The notes: generated by a model from the sequence alone, not told the origin. 23,876 bases of DNA from Minisyncoccota bacterium (GCA_028687495.1 JAQUAA010000008.1:1-23876), one strand, 5' to 3'. Shown: positions 1 to 6,589, counted from the stretch's first letter. A program made the numbers and translations.

Positions 1-300
1 ATTAAGGGCGTCAGAGAGAAAGAAAGAATCAAAGAACTGATTCTCGGCGCAATAGCCGAAGTTTCTTTGCCGACTGTACCACTGGGCAACATCATCTTTA
101 CTTTCCCCGAACGTTCTCCGGACCAAGACAGAACGAAAATAAGACTGATCAAAGACCTGCGTTCCGGAGAAGAAATCGGAGCGGAGAAGGAAAAGGAGGT
201 AAGGACAGCCATATACTTAGCGCTGATAACGCTTCAGGATATCAAGGAAGTGGATGTTACCTTCAGGGATTTCGATGCCGCTTTCGACGATTATTGTTAA
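1..300 (+). CDS. Hypothetical protein, 5'-truncated by the window edge
   Basis: Frame 1 is open from the first base to a TAA at 298-300, so at least 99 residues are present and the true start lies outside the window. An internal TTG at 67 could serve as a start, but the upstream codons read equally like protein (charged, helix-like), so I treat the gene as continuing leftward. The visible part is rich in Lys, Glu and Arg, has no membrane segment, and ends in an acidic stretch (DFDAAFDDYC). I do not recognise the family. A strong intrinsic terminator begins 3 bases after the stop, so this is the last gene of its unit. Confidence 0.55.
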   Translation: MKGVREKERIKELILGAIAEVSLPTVPLGNIIFTFPERSPDQDRTKIRLIKDLRSGEEIGAEKEKEVRTAIYLALITLQDIKEVDVTFRDFDAAFDDYC

Positions 301-302
301 GG

Positions 303-345
303 GGCGGATGCTGATAAAATATCGGTGTCCGCCTTTCTGTTTTTC
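303..345 (+). terminator. Intrinsic terminator after the first gene
   Basis: A 14-bp stem including G-U pairs (303-316 with 320-333, outer arms GGCGGA/TCCGCC) closes an AAA loop and is followed by a T-rich tract (334-345). Confidence 0.85.
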
Positions 346-350
346 TTGAC

Positions 351-380
351 TTGTTTTTGAAAGAACGGTAAATTTATACT
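351..380 (+). promoter_or_regulatory. Putative sigma70-like promoter for the 46-residue ORF
   Basis: TTGTTT (351-356), an 18-base spacer and TATACT (375-380). Only 7 bases separate the -10 box from the ATG at 388, so transcription would start at or next to the start codon. The -35 box is weak; a TTGACT at 346 is too far upstream. Confidence 0.45.
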
Positions 381-387
381 TGTATCC

Positions 388-528
388 ATGGAGCATAAGA
401 TTAAAGAAAAATCAAAAAAAGAATTATTGGAAGCCATTAAAAGAGCCAAGGAAAAAGAACACGAGGCGAGAAAAATAAAACACGAGATTCATAAAAGACG
501 TCAGCAAAGCATCAATGAATCCGATTAA
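388..528 (+). CDS. Small charged helical hypothetical protein (46 aa)
   Basis: An ATG at 388 opens 46 codons ending in TAA at 528. The product is very rich in Lys, Glu, Arg and His (for example KKELLEAIKRAKEKEHEARK) and would form one long charged helix. It has no signal peptide and no family that I recognise. The context supports a real gene: a promoter-like sequence sits directly upstream and an intrinsic terminator starts 6 bases after the stop. There is no Shine-Dalgarno sequence, and the -10 box lies only 7 bases from the ATG, so the mRNA may be leaderless. Confidence 0.5.
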   Translation: MEHKIKEKSKKELLEAIKRAKEKEHEARKIKHEIHKRRQQSINESD

Positions 529-534
529 TGAAAG

Positions 535-555
535 AATCGCCATTTGGGCGATTTT
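535..555 (+). terminator. Intrinsic terminator
   Basis: AATCGCC (535-541), a short loop, GGCGATT (547-553), then a short T run. It closes the 46-residue ORF. Confidence 0.65.
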
Positions 556-556
556 C

Positions 557-565
557 TGATAGAAT
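557..565 (+). promoter_or_regulatory. Putative extended -10 promoter
   Basis: TGaTAGAAT lies directly after the T tract of the preceding terminator. No good -35 box is present; the extended -10 TG could compensate. It closely resembles the TGgTAGAAT at 6272-6280, which also follows a terminator. Confidence 0.4.
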
Positions 566-612
566 AAATTAAAAGGTCAAGCTTTAATAAAAAAACAAAA
601 GAAAATAAAAAT

Positions 613-699
613 ATGGGCATGGGATGGCGTAATCAAAAACGTCTTTTGAGAAACTTAAAAAAGAGAAGTAAAAGAAGGGGTCAATATAAGAAGAAATAA
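613..699 (+). CDS. Tiny highly basic ORF (28 aa)
   Basis: ATG at 613 to TAA at 699 gives 28 residues, more than half of them Lys or Arg (MGMGWRNQKRLLRNLKKRSK at the N-terminus), compatible with RNA or ribosome binding. It resembles small basic ribosome-associated peptides in composition only; I cannot assign it to a family. There is no clear Shine-Dalgarno sequence. It lies between an extended -10 promoter and the DUF5667 gene, which starts 15 bases later, so the two may be co-transcribed. It could also be a chance ORF in A-rich DNA. Confidence 0.35.
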   Translation: MGMGWRNQKRLLRNLKKRSKRRGQYKKK

Positions 700-714
700 A
701 AAGTTTATAAAAAT

Positions 715-1410
715 ATGAAAAAATTATTTTTCTCTTTAATTGTCGTCTCTTTCTTAATCGGAGCTGTCAGCGTTCTGGCTCAGGAAAATAACGCAACCTC
801 TACCGGGATCGATCCTGACAGTCCGTTTTATTTCCTGAAGACCTGGAAGGAGCAAATCCAAACGTTCTTCACTTTCGGCGAAGAGAATAAGGCCAAACAA
901 TTCTTACATTTGGCTGATGTCAGATTGGCCGAATACCAGAAAATGATTGAGAAGGGGAAAACCGAAATTGCCCAGAAAACGCTGGATAAATACGAAAAGC
1001 AGTTAAGCCACGCCATTCAGAAGATCGAAGAACTGCAGAATAAGGGCGTTGACGTTGAGGACCTGTCGGAAAAATTATCAACCACCACCTTAAAGCATGT
1101 TGATGTTTTGCAGGAAAATCTCCTTAAGGTTCCCGAATCAGGGAAAGAGGGGATTAAGAAAGCTTTGGATGCGATTAGAAAAGGAGTAAGAACAAAAAAG
1201 ACCGATGTGACGAAAGAACAGGCATGCTTGAAATCAGAGGGAACGGTTTCAACTTCGTCTTGCTGCGAAAGTGCTGCTGATTTTCCGAATCTCTGTCTTA
1301 TCGGCGCTTGCGGCTGTTCCTTGGAAAACAGCACCACTACCACGGTTTGCAACTGCGGAGAAGGGAAGTGTTTTAACGGAGAAGAGTGCGTGGAGATTTC
1401 TGCGGAATAG
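715..1410 (+). CDS. Secreted DUF5667-type protein with Cys-rich tail
   Basis: The 231-residue product begins with a classic signal peptide (Lys2-Lys3, hydrophobic 4-20, likely cleavage after VLA at about residue 22). Residues 33-125 match the DUF5667 pattern as I know it: DPDSPFYFLKTWKE, then KAKQFLHLADVRLAEYQKM, a helical region with alternating charges. This domain is common in secreted Parcubacteria and actinobacterial proteins and has no established activity. After a Lys-rich linker, residues 170-231 hold ten cysteines, including CC, ACGC and CNC groups, suggesting a disulfide-bonded or metal-binding tail outside the membrane. No Shine-Dalgarno sequence is visible; an intrinsic terminator follows at 1444. 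The protein probably acts at the cell surface. Confidence 0.75.
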   Translation: MKKLFFSLIVVSFLIGAVSVLAQENNATSTGIDPDSPFYFLKTWKEQIQTFFTFGEENKAKQFLHLADVRLAEYQKMIEKGKTEIAQKTLDKYEKQLSHAIQKIEELQNKGVDVEDLSEKLSTTTLKHVDVLQENLLKVPESGKEGIKKALDAIRKGVRTKKTDVTKEQACLKSEGTVSTSSCCESAADFPNLCLIGACGCSLENSTTTTVCNCGEGKCFNGEECVEISAE

Positions 1411-1443
1411 AAACGAAAAACACCTAAAAAATATCTGAGATTC

Positions 1444-1472
1444 AAGCCGCCGAAAGGCGGCTTTCTGTTTTT
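1444..1472 (+). terminator. Intrinsic terminator after the DUF5667 gene
   Basis: AAGCCGCC (1444-1451), GAAA tetraloop, GGCGGCTT (1456-1463), then a T-rich tract. Confidence 0.9.
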
Positions 1473-1476
1473 ACGA

Positions 1477-1504
1477 TTGACAATCCGATTTTTCATTCTA
1501 TAAT
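1477..1504 (+). promoter_or_regulatory. Consensus sigma70-like promoter
   Basis: TTGACA (1477-1482), a 16-base spacer and TATAAT (1499-1504), both perfect hexamers. Transcription would start near 1511 and drive the small zinc-ribbon gene. It begins 5 bases after the previous terminator's T tract. Confidence 0.85.
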
Positions 1505-1553
1505 AGGTGCTTGCATCGGATAAAAATATTCGATGAAAAAGAAGGAGAAAAGT

Positions 1554-1838
1554 GTGACAGCAAAGTTCCTTAACAATCTGAAAGGCAAACTAAAGGGTTG
1601 TCCGGACTGCTCCAATTGCGGAGACAGTTTCTTATGGAAGCCGTGTACGACGGTTTTCAATTTCCTGCAGCCGGGAGGATTGGTGGTTCAGGTATCGTTT
1701 TGCGATGAATGCTTGGCTGATCCCAAGAAATTGGATATAGCCAGAATCAAGAAAAACCTGATGAAAAAGGAGAAGTATTCCTGGCTGGAAACGGAGAAAG
1801 TCGGCGACTTCCTCAGTTCTAAATTTAAGACAATCTAA
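1554..1838 (+). CDS. Small zinc-ribbon-like hypothetical protein
   Basis: From GTG 1554 the product has 94 residues. I chose this start because AAGGAG sits 6 bases upstream, whereas the in-frame ATG at 1533 has no ribosome binding site; starting there would add seven residues. Two cysteine clusters, CPDCSNC near residues 16-22 and CDEC near 50-53, make a likely four-Cys zinc site of ribbon type. The C-terminal half is charged and helical. There is no membrane segment. The gene is monocistronic, between a perfect promoter (1477-1504) and a strong terminator (1844-1890). I cannot name a function; zinc ribbons of this size often bind nucleic acid or protein, but that is only a family-level expectation. 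Confidence 0.65.
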   Translation: MTAKFLNNLKGKLKGCPDCSNCGDSFLWKPCTTVFNFLQPGGLVVQVSFCDECLADPKKLDIARIKKNLMKKEKYSWLETEKVGDFLSSKFKTI

Positions 1839-1843
1839 CATAG

Positions 1844-1890
1844 AAGCCACCCAGACATCCATTGCTTGAAGGGTGGCTTTGTATTTTTTT
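1844..1890 (+). terminator. Intrinsic terminator
   Basis: AAGCCACCC (1844-1852) pairs with GGGTGGCTT (1871-1879) across an 18-base loop, followed by a T-rich tract. Confidence 0.8.
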
Positions 1891-1928
1891 AAGATTATTT
1901 CCGACAAATCTGACAAGGGAGTCGTTTC

Positions 1929-1956
1929 TTGACATTTTTAAGAAAGTTGTTAGAAT
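1929..1956 (+). promoter_or_regulatory. Sigma70-like promoter for the UPF0182 gene
   Basis: TTGACA (1929-1934), a 16-base spacer and TAGAAT (1951-1956). The predicted start near 1963 leaves a leader of about 119 bases before the ATG at 2082. Confidence 0.75.
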
Positions 1957-1978
1957 ATAAACCATAATATAGGTAACA

Positions 1979-2010
1979 GGGAGGGGTTACTTAGGTAATC
2001 CAGCCCTTTT
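1979..2010 (+). promoter_or_regulatory. Terminator-like hairpin in the UPF0182 leader
   Basis: GGG at 1979 pairs with CCC at 2004-2006, then a tandem G-A internal loop, then GGGTTAC (1984-1990) with GTAATCC (1995-2001) around a TTAG loop, then TTTT. An upstream GGTAAC (1973) could compete for the same GTTAC. The layout suits transcription attenuation, but the T tract is short. Confidence 0.35.
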
Positions 2011-2081
2011 AAATAAGAATACTTCGAGTAATGAAATAAGAAAACACAGAAAAGAAAAAAACGAAGAAGGAGGAAAGTTTA

Positions 2082-4952
2082 ATGCTGACATTTCTGATCG
2101 TCCTGGTTTACCTTATCTGTTTTGTGCCACTGATTGTCCATGGAATCAAAGCCTTACGAGAGAAAGAAGTAAGTGCGGCGGCCTGGAAGGAATCAATCGG
2201 CGTGGCGGTCGGAGGCGTATTCATTCTAAGCGTCGTCCTCTGGCTGCTGGGGCTCTATCCTGACGTCCTGTTTTTCCGGAGCCTGGGATATGAAAGCGTC
2301 TTCTGGAAGACTAACCTCGTCAAGTGGGGGTTTTTCTGGGGCGCTTGGTTGATAATCCTGGCAGTGCTGATGGTGAATTTCTTCATCATCAAGAGATTCG
2401 TTGTTTTCCTGGGCAGAAAAGAAACTCCCAAACCGCCTCCTGAAGACGAGCGCGACAGAAGATATCGTACTCCTCACTGGAACGAAAGAGAAGAGTACGG
2501 GGCGAAAGCGCTGAGGAACAATAACCTCTTAATTAACATCTTCACCCCGATTCTTACGGCGATAACCGGCCTGATCATAGCCATTGTTGTCGCTGGCGGA
2601 TGGGAACGCGTGCTCTTGTGGGCGAATCAATTTCCCATGGGCACCGCTGATCCCATCTTCGGCAAAGACATCAGCTTCTACCTTTTTTCTTTGCCTTTCC
2701 AGCAGTCCCTGAGCAATTGGACTTTCTGGATACTCTTTTTCCTTCTGGTGGAGAACGTTTGTCTCTACCTCGTCTACTACTATTACGCCAAGGATAACGA
2801 GAGCGAAGAAGCCAAAATCCGGGTGGGCGAAAGGGGAATGGGCCATTCCGTGGTCATCCTCGCAGCCATACTCGGGGTTCTCATCTGGCAGAGAGTGCTG
2901 GGGCTTTACCAGCTCCTTTACGCCTCTGGCGGAACAGTTTACGGCGCCGGCTACACCGATGTCAACGTGAGAATCGGAGCCAACTGGTTTTTCATCGCCG
3001 TAATCTCGCTGACCATCGTCATCCTGCTGGCCCGGCTGTTCTGGAAAAGGAACTACCTTTTTTACTCGCTTTGCCTTATTCCGGCTGTCTGGCTGGTGGC
3101 TCTGGTCATTGTACCGGCCTGCACCCAGCAGTTCAGCGTCAAACCCAACGAACTGGAAAAGGAACAGCAATACCTCGCTTACAATATCCAAGCCACCCGC
3201 CAGGGATTCGGCCTGGATAAGTTGGACGAGAAAGAGCTGGATATCAGCGAAACCTTGACCCAGAAACAACTGACAGACAATAAACTCATTCTGGATAACA
3301 TCCGTTCCTGGGACTGGCGGGTTCTCGACACCAACTACTCGCAGAAGCAGCTGTTCAGGCAGTACTACGATTTCATTGACATTGACATCGACCGCTACAT
3401 GATCAACGGCAACTATCGCCAGGTAATGCTGGCCAGCCGGGAGATGGACCAGTCGAAGCTCGATGCCAAAGCCCAAACCTGGGTCAACAAGCGCATTAAG
3501 TACACCCACGGCTACGGCATCGCTCTCAACGCGGTCAACGAATTCTCAGAGAGCGGCATGCCGATTCTCTTGGTCAAGGATATTCCGCCCGTAAGTTCCG
3601 TATCGGAAATAAAAATCACCCGGCCGGAAATCTATTTTGGCGAACTGACCAAAGAACACGTCTTCGTCAAAACCACGGAACCTGAGTTCGACTACCCGAA
3701 AGGCAGTGAAAACGTTTACTGCTTTTACCAGGGTTCAGGCGGCGTGGAAATCGGCTCGGGACTGACAAGATTGGCTTTTGCTCTGAAGTTTGACGGTATG
3801 CCGGTTCTGCTCTCGAATTACCTTACGCCAGAGAGCAGGATACTTTACTACCGCCAGATTGACGAAAGGGTGCAAAAAATCGCTCCCTTCCTGCGCTACG
3901 ACTACGATCCTTATATGGTGGTCGACAGCCAGGGCAAGCTCTGGATAATGAAGGATGCTTACACTGTTTCCAGTCACTATCCTTATTCCGAACCCTACAG
4001 CGGCGAACCTTTCAACGAGGACATCAACTACATCCGCAATTCGGTCAAGGTGGTGATTGATCCCTATAACGGCACGGTTGACTTCTACATCTTTGACGAG
4101 CAAGACCCCATGGTCAGGGCCTACCAGAAAATCTTCCCGGCGCTGTTCAAATCAAAAGAGCAGATGCCCAAGGACCTGGTATCCCATCTGAGGTATCCTG
4201 AGGATTTAATCTACGTACAGGACAAGGTTTACTGCGCTTACCACATGGTAGATCCCGGGGTTTTCTACAATAAAGAAGACCTCTGGCAAATCGGCAGGGA
4301 AATCTACGGGAAAGATCCCCAGGAAATGATACCTTACTTTGTCATGGCCCGTCTGGCCGGCGGCAGCGACGAAGAATTCGTCCAAATGCTGCCTTTCACG
4401 CCAAAGAACAAGGAAAACCTGATCGGCTGGATGGCAGGCCGCTGTGACGGAGACGAGTACGGCAAAGGCCAGGTCTTCAAGTTCTCCAAACAGACCTTGG
4501 TCTACGGTCCCATGCAGTTTGCTGCCAGGACCAACCAGGACGAGGAAATCGCCAAAACTCTGGCTCTCTGGACCCAGGCTGGGTCAGACGTCATCAGGGG
4601 CAACACTCTGATCATTCCCATAGCTGACACGCTGATGTATTTCCAGCCGCTTTACCTGAAAGCCCAGCAGTCAGAGATGCCGGAAATCAAGAAGGTGATT
4701 GTGGCCATAGGCGACAAGCTTGATTGGGGCGACAACCTCAACGACGCTTTAGCCCGCGTACTGGGCTTTGCGCCATCGAGCACAGCAACTGCTCCGGTTA
4801 TGCTTGACGCCAATGTCGCCGAACTTCTCCAGTCAATCGAGAAACATTTTGACGAATACCAGAGATTGACGGGGGAGGGGAAACTGGCTGAGGCCGGACA
4901 GGAACTGGAACAACTCCGCATCGAGATTGAACGATTGACAAAAACTAAATAA
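2082..4952 (+). CDS. UPF0182 family large membrane protein
   Basis: The 956-residue product matches UPF0182/COG1615 in length and layout. Seven or eight hydrophobic segments lie in the first ~350 residues (about 1-25, 42-62, 80-105, 150-172, 208-232, 255-275, 300-320, 328-350). A long, probably extracytoplasmic domain follows (about 350-900), and a charged helical tail ends it (EYQRLTGEGKLAEAGQ region). The LFFRSLGYESVFW stretch near residues 65-77 is typical of the family. The function is unknown. The start is supported by AAGGAGG 8 bases before the ATG. The gene stands alone, with its own promoter and structured leader and a strong terminator after it. By eye it is clearly GC-richer (about half G+C) than its neighbours, suggesting different codon selection or a different history. 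Confidence 0.9.
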   Translation: MLTFLIVLVYLICFVPLIVHGIKALREKEVSAAAWKESIGVAVGGVFILSVVLWLLGLYPDVLFFRSLGYESVFWKTNLVKWGFFWGAWLIILAVLMVNFFIIKRFVVFLGRKETPKPPPEDERDRRYRTPHWNEREEYGAKALRNNNLLINIFTPILTAITGLIIAIVVAGGWERVLLWANQFPMGTADPIFGKDISFYLFSLPFQQSLSNWTFWILFFLLVENVCLYLVYYYYAKDNESEEAKIRVGERGMGHSVVILAAILGVLIWQRVLGLYQLLYASGGTVYGAGYTDVNVRIGANWFFIAVISLTIVILLARLFWKRNYLFYSLCLIPAVWLVALVIVPACTQQFSVKPNELEKEQQYLAYNIQATRQGFGLDKLDEKELDISETLTQKQLTDNKLILDNIRSWDWRVLDTNYSQKQLFRQYYDFIDIDIDRYMINGNYRQVMLASREMDQSKLDAKAQTWVNKRIKYTHGYGIALNAVNEFSESGMPILLVKDIPPVSSVSEIKITRPEIYFGELTKEHVFVKTTEPEFDYPKGSENVYCFYQGSGGVEIGSGLTRLAFALKFDGMPVLLSNYLTPESRILYYRQIDERVQKIAPFLRYDYDPYMVVDSQGKLWIMKDAYTVSSHYPYSEPYSGEPFNEDINYIRNSVKVVIDPYNGTVDFYIFDEQDPMVRAYQKIFPALFKSKEQMPKDLVSHLRYPEDLIYVQDKVYCAYHMVDPGVFYNKEDLWQIGREIYGKDPQEMIPYFVMARLAGGSDEEFVQMLPFTPKNKENLIGWMAGRCDGDEYGKGQVFKFSKQTLVYGPMQFAARTNQDEEIAKTLALWTQAGSDVIRGNTLIIPIADTLMYFQPLYLKAQQSEMPEIKKVIVAIGDKLDWGDNLNDALARVLGFAPSSTATAPVMLDANVAELLQSIEKHFDEYQRLTGEGKLAEAGQELEQLRIEIERLTKTK

Positions 4953-4978
4953 GGAGGGAATTATAGTATAAAAAAACA

Positions 4979-5026
4979 AAGAGGCAGGACGCACACGCAT
5001 CCTGCCTCTTAAGTTTGCTTTTTTCC
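4979..5026 (+). terminator. Strong hairpin terminator, possibly bidirectional
   Basis: AAGAGGCAGGA (4979-4989) pairs perfectly with TCCTGCCTCTT (5000-5010) around a 10-base loop. A T-rich stretch follows after a short gap, and an A-rich run precedes it, so it could also stop transcription from the other side. Confidence 0.75.
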
Positions 5027-5043
5027 GCTTTAGATGGTATTAT
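5015..5043 (+). promoter_or_regulatory. Putative extended -10 promoter
   Basis: TTGCTT (5015-5020), a 17-base spacer and TGgTATTAT (-10 hexamer 5038-5043). Exactly 7 bases separate the -10 box from the ATG at 5051, predicting a leaderless or nearly leaderless message. Confidence 0.5.
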
Positions 5044-5050
5044 AAGGTTG

Positions 5051-5233
5051 ATGCAAATTCTAAAGAATAAGCTTTATCAGGTCAGGATTTTCAGCAAGGA
5101 CACCAAAAAATGTGTCAGGGTTATTGGCGAGAACGGTTTGACTCCCAGGAAGCTGGATATAGTGGAAGACGGGTTGATAAAGGATCTTGACTGGAATAAT
5201 TTCAGCATACAAACCGTGGAGTTCAACAAATAA
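5051..5233 (+). CDS. Small hypothetical protein (60 aa), possibly leaderless
   Basis: ATG at 5051 gives a 60-residue protein; the frame is open further up to a TTG at 5015, but that region is the promoter. The product mixes charged and hydrophobic residues (YQVRIFSKDTKKCVRVIGEN), looks like a compact alpha/beta fold, and has no signal peptide or membrane segment. I do not recognise it. It is a single-gene unit: a promoter ends 7 bases upstream and an intrinsic terminator starts 13 bases after the stop. AAGG lies only 3 bases from the ATG, too close for a normal Shine-Dalgarno interaction. Confidence 0.6.
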   Translation: MQILKNKLYQVRIFSKDTKKCVRVIGENGLTPRKLDIVEDGLIKDLDWNNFSIQTVEFNK

Positions 5234-5245
5234 TTATTTAAGACG

Positions 5246-5268
5246 AATCGCCCTAGGGGCGATTTTTT
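5246..5268 (+). terminator. Intrinsic terminator
   Basis: AATCGCCC (5246-5253), TAG loop, GGGCGATT (5257-5264), then a T6 tract. Confidence 0.9.
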
Positions 5269-5293
5269 AGTTCACACAATCTATGAACGGGGT
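5268..5293 (+). repeat. Dispersed direct repeat, copy R1
   Basis: It contains CACAATCTATGAACGGGG (5275-5292), identical to the core at 6228-6245 and 16 of 18 identical to 6675-6692. It lies between the preceding terminator and the promoter of the hydrolase gene. Confidence 0.7.
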
Positions 5294-5299
5294 TAGTCA

Positions 5300-5327
5300 T
5301 TGACAAATACTAAAAATATGTTATAAT
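5300..5327 (+). promoter_or_regulatory. Consensus sigma70-like promoter for the hydrolase gene
   Basis: TTGACA (5300-5305), a 16-base spacer and TATAAT (5322-5327), both perfect. The leader to the ATG at 5447 is about 113 bases. Confidence 0.85.
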
Positions 5328-5333
5328 TTAAAC

Positions 5334-5416
5334 AAGAGAGAATTAGTATTAACGTTGATTTAGAAAGGAACCAACGCAATAAAATAATTACAGAACTCTC
5401 TTGCTGAAGTTCTTTT
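5334..5416 (+). promoter_or_regulatory. Structured leader with attenuator-like alternative pairings
   Basis: AAGAGAG (5334-5340) can pair with CTCTCTT (5396-5402), enclosing a smaller CGTTG/CAACG hairpin (5353-5357 with 5372-5376). The CTCTCTT arm overlaps AGAACT (5392-5397), which can instead pair with AGTTCT (5408-5413), followed by TTT. These two states are mutually exclusive, as in an antiterminator/terminator switch. Pairing was done by hand and no ligand class is recognised. Confidence 0.35.
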
Positions 5417-5446
5417 AAATAAAAATAAGGAAAGAAAGGAGGTGCT

Positions 5447-6151
5447 ATGAATACCGCAAGGGTCCCGTTGATTGCTATAGGAGGTCTCAGCGTGGGGAAA
5501 GAGGCTTATCCGGAGCTAATCGAGCTCGGAAAACTAGAAAATGTGGTGTTGTTTACTAATCCAAAAGGCACCACTATCCGTGAGAAAACAAACCGGATAA
5601 TAGCCCAGCTGCCTAAATCTTTTGAGGAAGCAGATATTGTCAGTTTTTCTCAAGGAAGCTTGGTGGCAACTAAAATTGCCTGCCATCTTAAGACACCGCG
5701 ACGTCTAATCCTTGTTAATCCGGCTGGCTTGATAGATGATGACTCACCAACAGCTCTTATTGGCAGATTTTTCCTGCAGGTAGCCGAAGAAATTAGGTAT
5801 GCCATCAGACATGCTTTTCATCTCGACTTCAAACCCTTAAGAAATTCAGCCCTTGTCGGACTTAATTTCTTAAAAAACTGCTTTTGTAAAATTTATCTTT
5901 GGCAAGAGTTATCGGAAATGGCGCATGCAAAAGTCGTACCATCACTTCGCGACCTAAAAGAAAGAGGTGTCAAAATAGTTCTTCTGACAGCTAAAAGCGA
6001 TCGTATTTTCCCCGAAAAACGCATCGCCCAAACACTGGAAGGAGAACCTGGCCTGATCGATGAATGGATCCATTTTCCCGGGGAGGACGCGTCCCACAAC
6101 GCATCCTACCTAAAGGAAATTGGCATAATTCGACGGGTGTTGGGCTGGTGA
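5447..6151 (+). CDS. Alpha/beta hydrolase-like protein
   Basis: The 234-residue protein has the features of the alpha/beta-hydrolase fold. The nucleophile elbow is VSFSQGS with Ser68 (S-x-S-x-G instead of G-x-S-x-G), the likely acid is Asp185 in AKSDRIFP, and the likely catalytic base is His217 in DASHNAS, in the usual order and spacing. The substrate cannot be told; esterase, lipase or peptidase-type activity are all possible. There is no signal peptide, so it is probably cytoplasmic. AAAGGAGGTGCTATG supplies an excellent ribosome binding site. The gene has its own perfect promoter, a ~113-base structured leader and a terminator that overlaps the stop codon. It is flanked by copies R1 and R2 of a dispersed repeat, so it may be a movable accessory gene. 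Confidence 0.75.
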   Translation: MNTARVPLIAIGGLSVGKEAYPELIELGKLENVVLFTNPKGTTIREKTNRIIAQLPKSFEEADIVSFSQGSLVATKIACHLKTPRRLILVNPAGLIDDDSPTALIGRFFLQVAEEIRYAIRHAFHLDFKPLRNSALVGLNFLKNCFCKIYLWQELSEMAHAKVVPSLRDLKERGVKIVLLTAKSDRIFPEKRIAQTLEGEPGLIDEWIHFPGEDASHNASYLKEIGIIRRVLGW

Positions 6152-6195
6152 AAATTGAAGAACAATCTTCAATAAGTAACCAGCCTTATTTTTTA
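6143..6195 (+). terminator. Long terminator hairpin overlapping the hydrolase stop
   Basis: GGCTGGT (6143-6149) pairs with ACCAGCC (6179-6185). Inside, ATTGAAG pairs with CTTCAAT, and a T-rich tract follows (6186-6195). The outer arm starts in the last codons of the gene. Confidence 0.7.
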
Positions 6196-6220
6196 TTACA
6201 CTGCGTATTTTATACGTCTT

Positions 6221-6246
6221 TACGTCCCACAATCTATGAACGGGGA
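6221..6246 (+). repeat. Dispersed direct repeat, copy R2
   Basis: It carries the same 18-base core (CACAATCTATGAACGGGG, 6228-6245) as R1, in the same orientation. The 171 bases between the hydrolase and the next gene hold the tail of a terminator, this repeat, a second terminator and a promoter. Confidence 0.7.
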
Positions 6247-6249
6247 GGA

Positions 6250-6272
6250 AATCGCCAACAGGGCGGTTTTTT
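6250..6272 (+). terminator. Intrinsic terminator-like hairpin
   Basis: AATCGCC (6250-6256) pairs with GGCGGTT (6262-6268, one G-T pair), followed by a T6 run. Confidence 0.7.
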
Positions 6273-6280
6273 GGTAGAAT
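6272..6280 (+). promoter_or_regulatory. Putative extended -10 promoter
   Basis: TGgTAGAAT directly follows the T tract of the hairpin, with no recognisable -35 box. The TAGAATAAA context matches 560-568. Confidence 0.4.
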
Positions 6281-6322
6281 AAAATAAGGGTCTAAATAAT
6301 TTATTTAAAAAATATAATTACT

Positions 6323-6589
6323 ATGATACTAAAAATTTTATTAGCTATATTAGTAGTCTTATTAATGTTGATGGTAGTATTTCGTAAGAAAATACGAAAA
6401 ATTACCATAAACAAACCTTTATTTATATTAGGAATTTTATTGGCCTTAACAGATGCTTTCTTAATGTGGAATGGTCATGTTTTGGGAGAAAATACTACAG
6501 GTATTGCAAGCATTATAGGTATTATCGGGATAGGTTTAATAGCTACCTCGTCAGTATCAGGGAAACCCAAAAAAACTCCAAATCAATAA
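6323..6589 (+). CDS. Small membrane protein (88 aa), unknown family
   Basis: The product is mostly hydrophobic, with three probable membrane helices at about 3-20, 32-50 and 58-76. They are separated by a basic cytoplasmic-type loop (RKKIRKITINK) and a short loop with GHVLGENTTG; the tail is Lys- and Pro-rich. I do not recognise the family. The coding sequence is AT-rich, unlike the genes to its left. There is no Shine-Dalgarno sequence; a TATAAT at 6313-6318 lies just before the ATG but is probably too close to be its -10 box. The gene sits between repeat copies R2 and R3 and is followed by a strong terminator, like a self-contained unit. Confidence 0.6.
   Translation: MILKILLAILVVLLMLMVVFRKKIRKITINKPLFILGILLALTDAFLMWNGHVLGENTTGIASIIGIIGIGLIATSSVSGKPKKTPNQ

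Noticed and set aside
1017..1496. Minus-strand ORF of 159 codons across the DUF5667 gene and its terminator
   Set aside because: It would run through the terminator hairpin and a perfect plus-strand promoter; the plus-strand gene has a signal peptide and a domain.
2529..3509. Minus-strand ORF of 326 codons inside the UPF0182 gene
   Set aside because: Low-complexity antisense shadow of a GC-richer coding gene; the plus-strand gene has a good ribosome binding site and family features.
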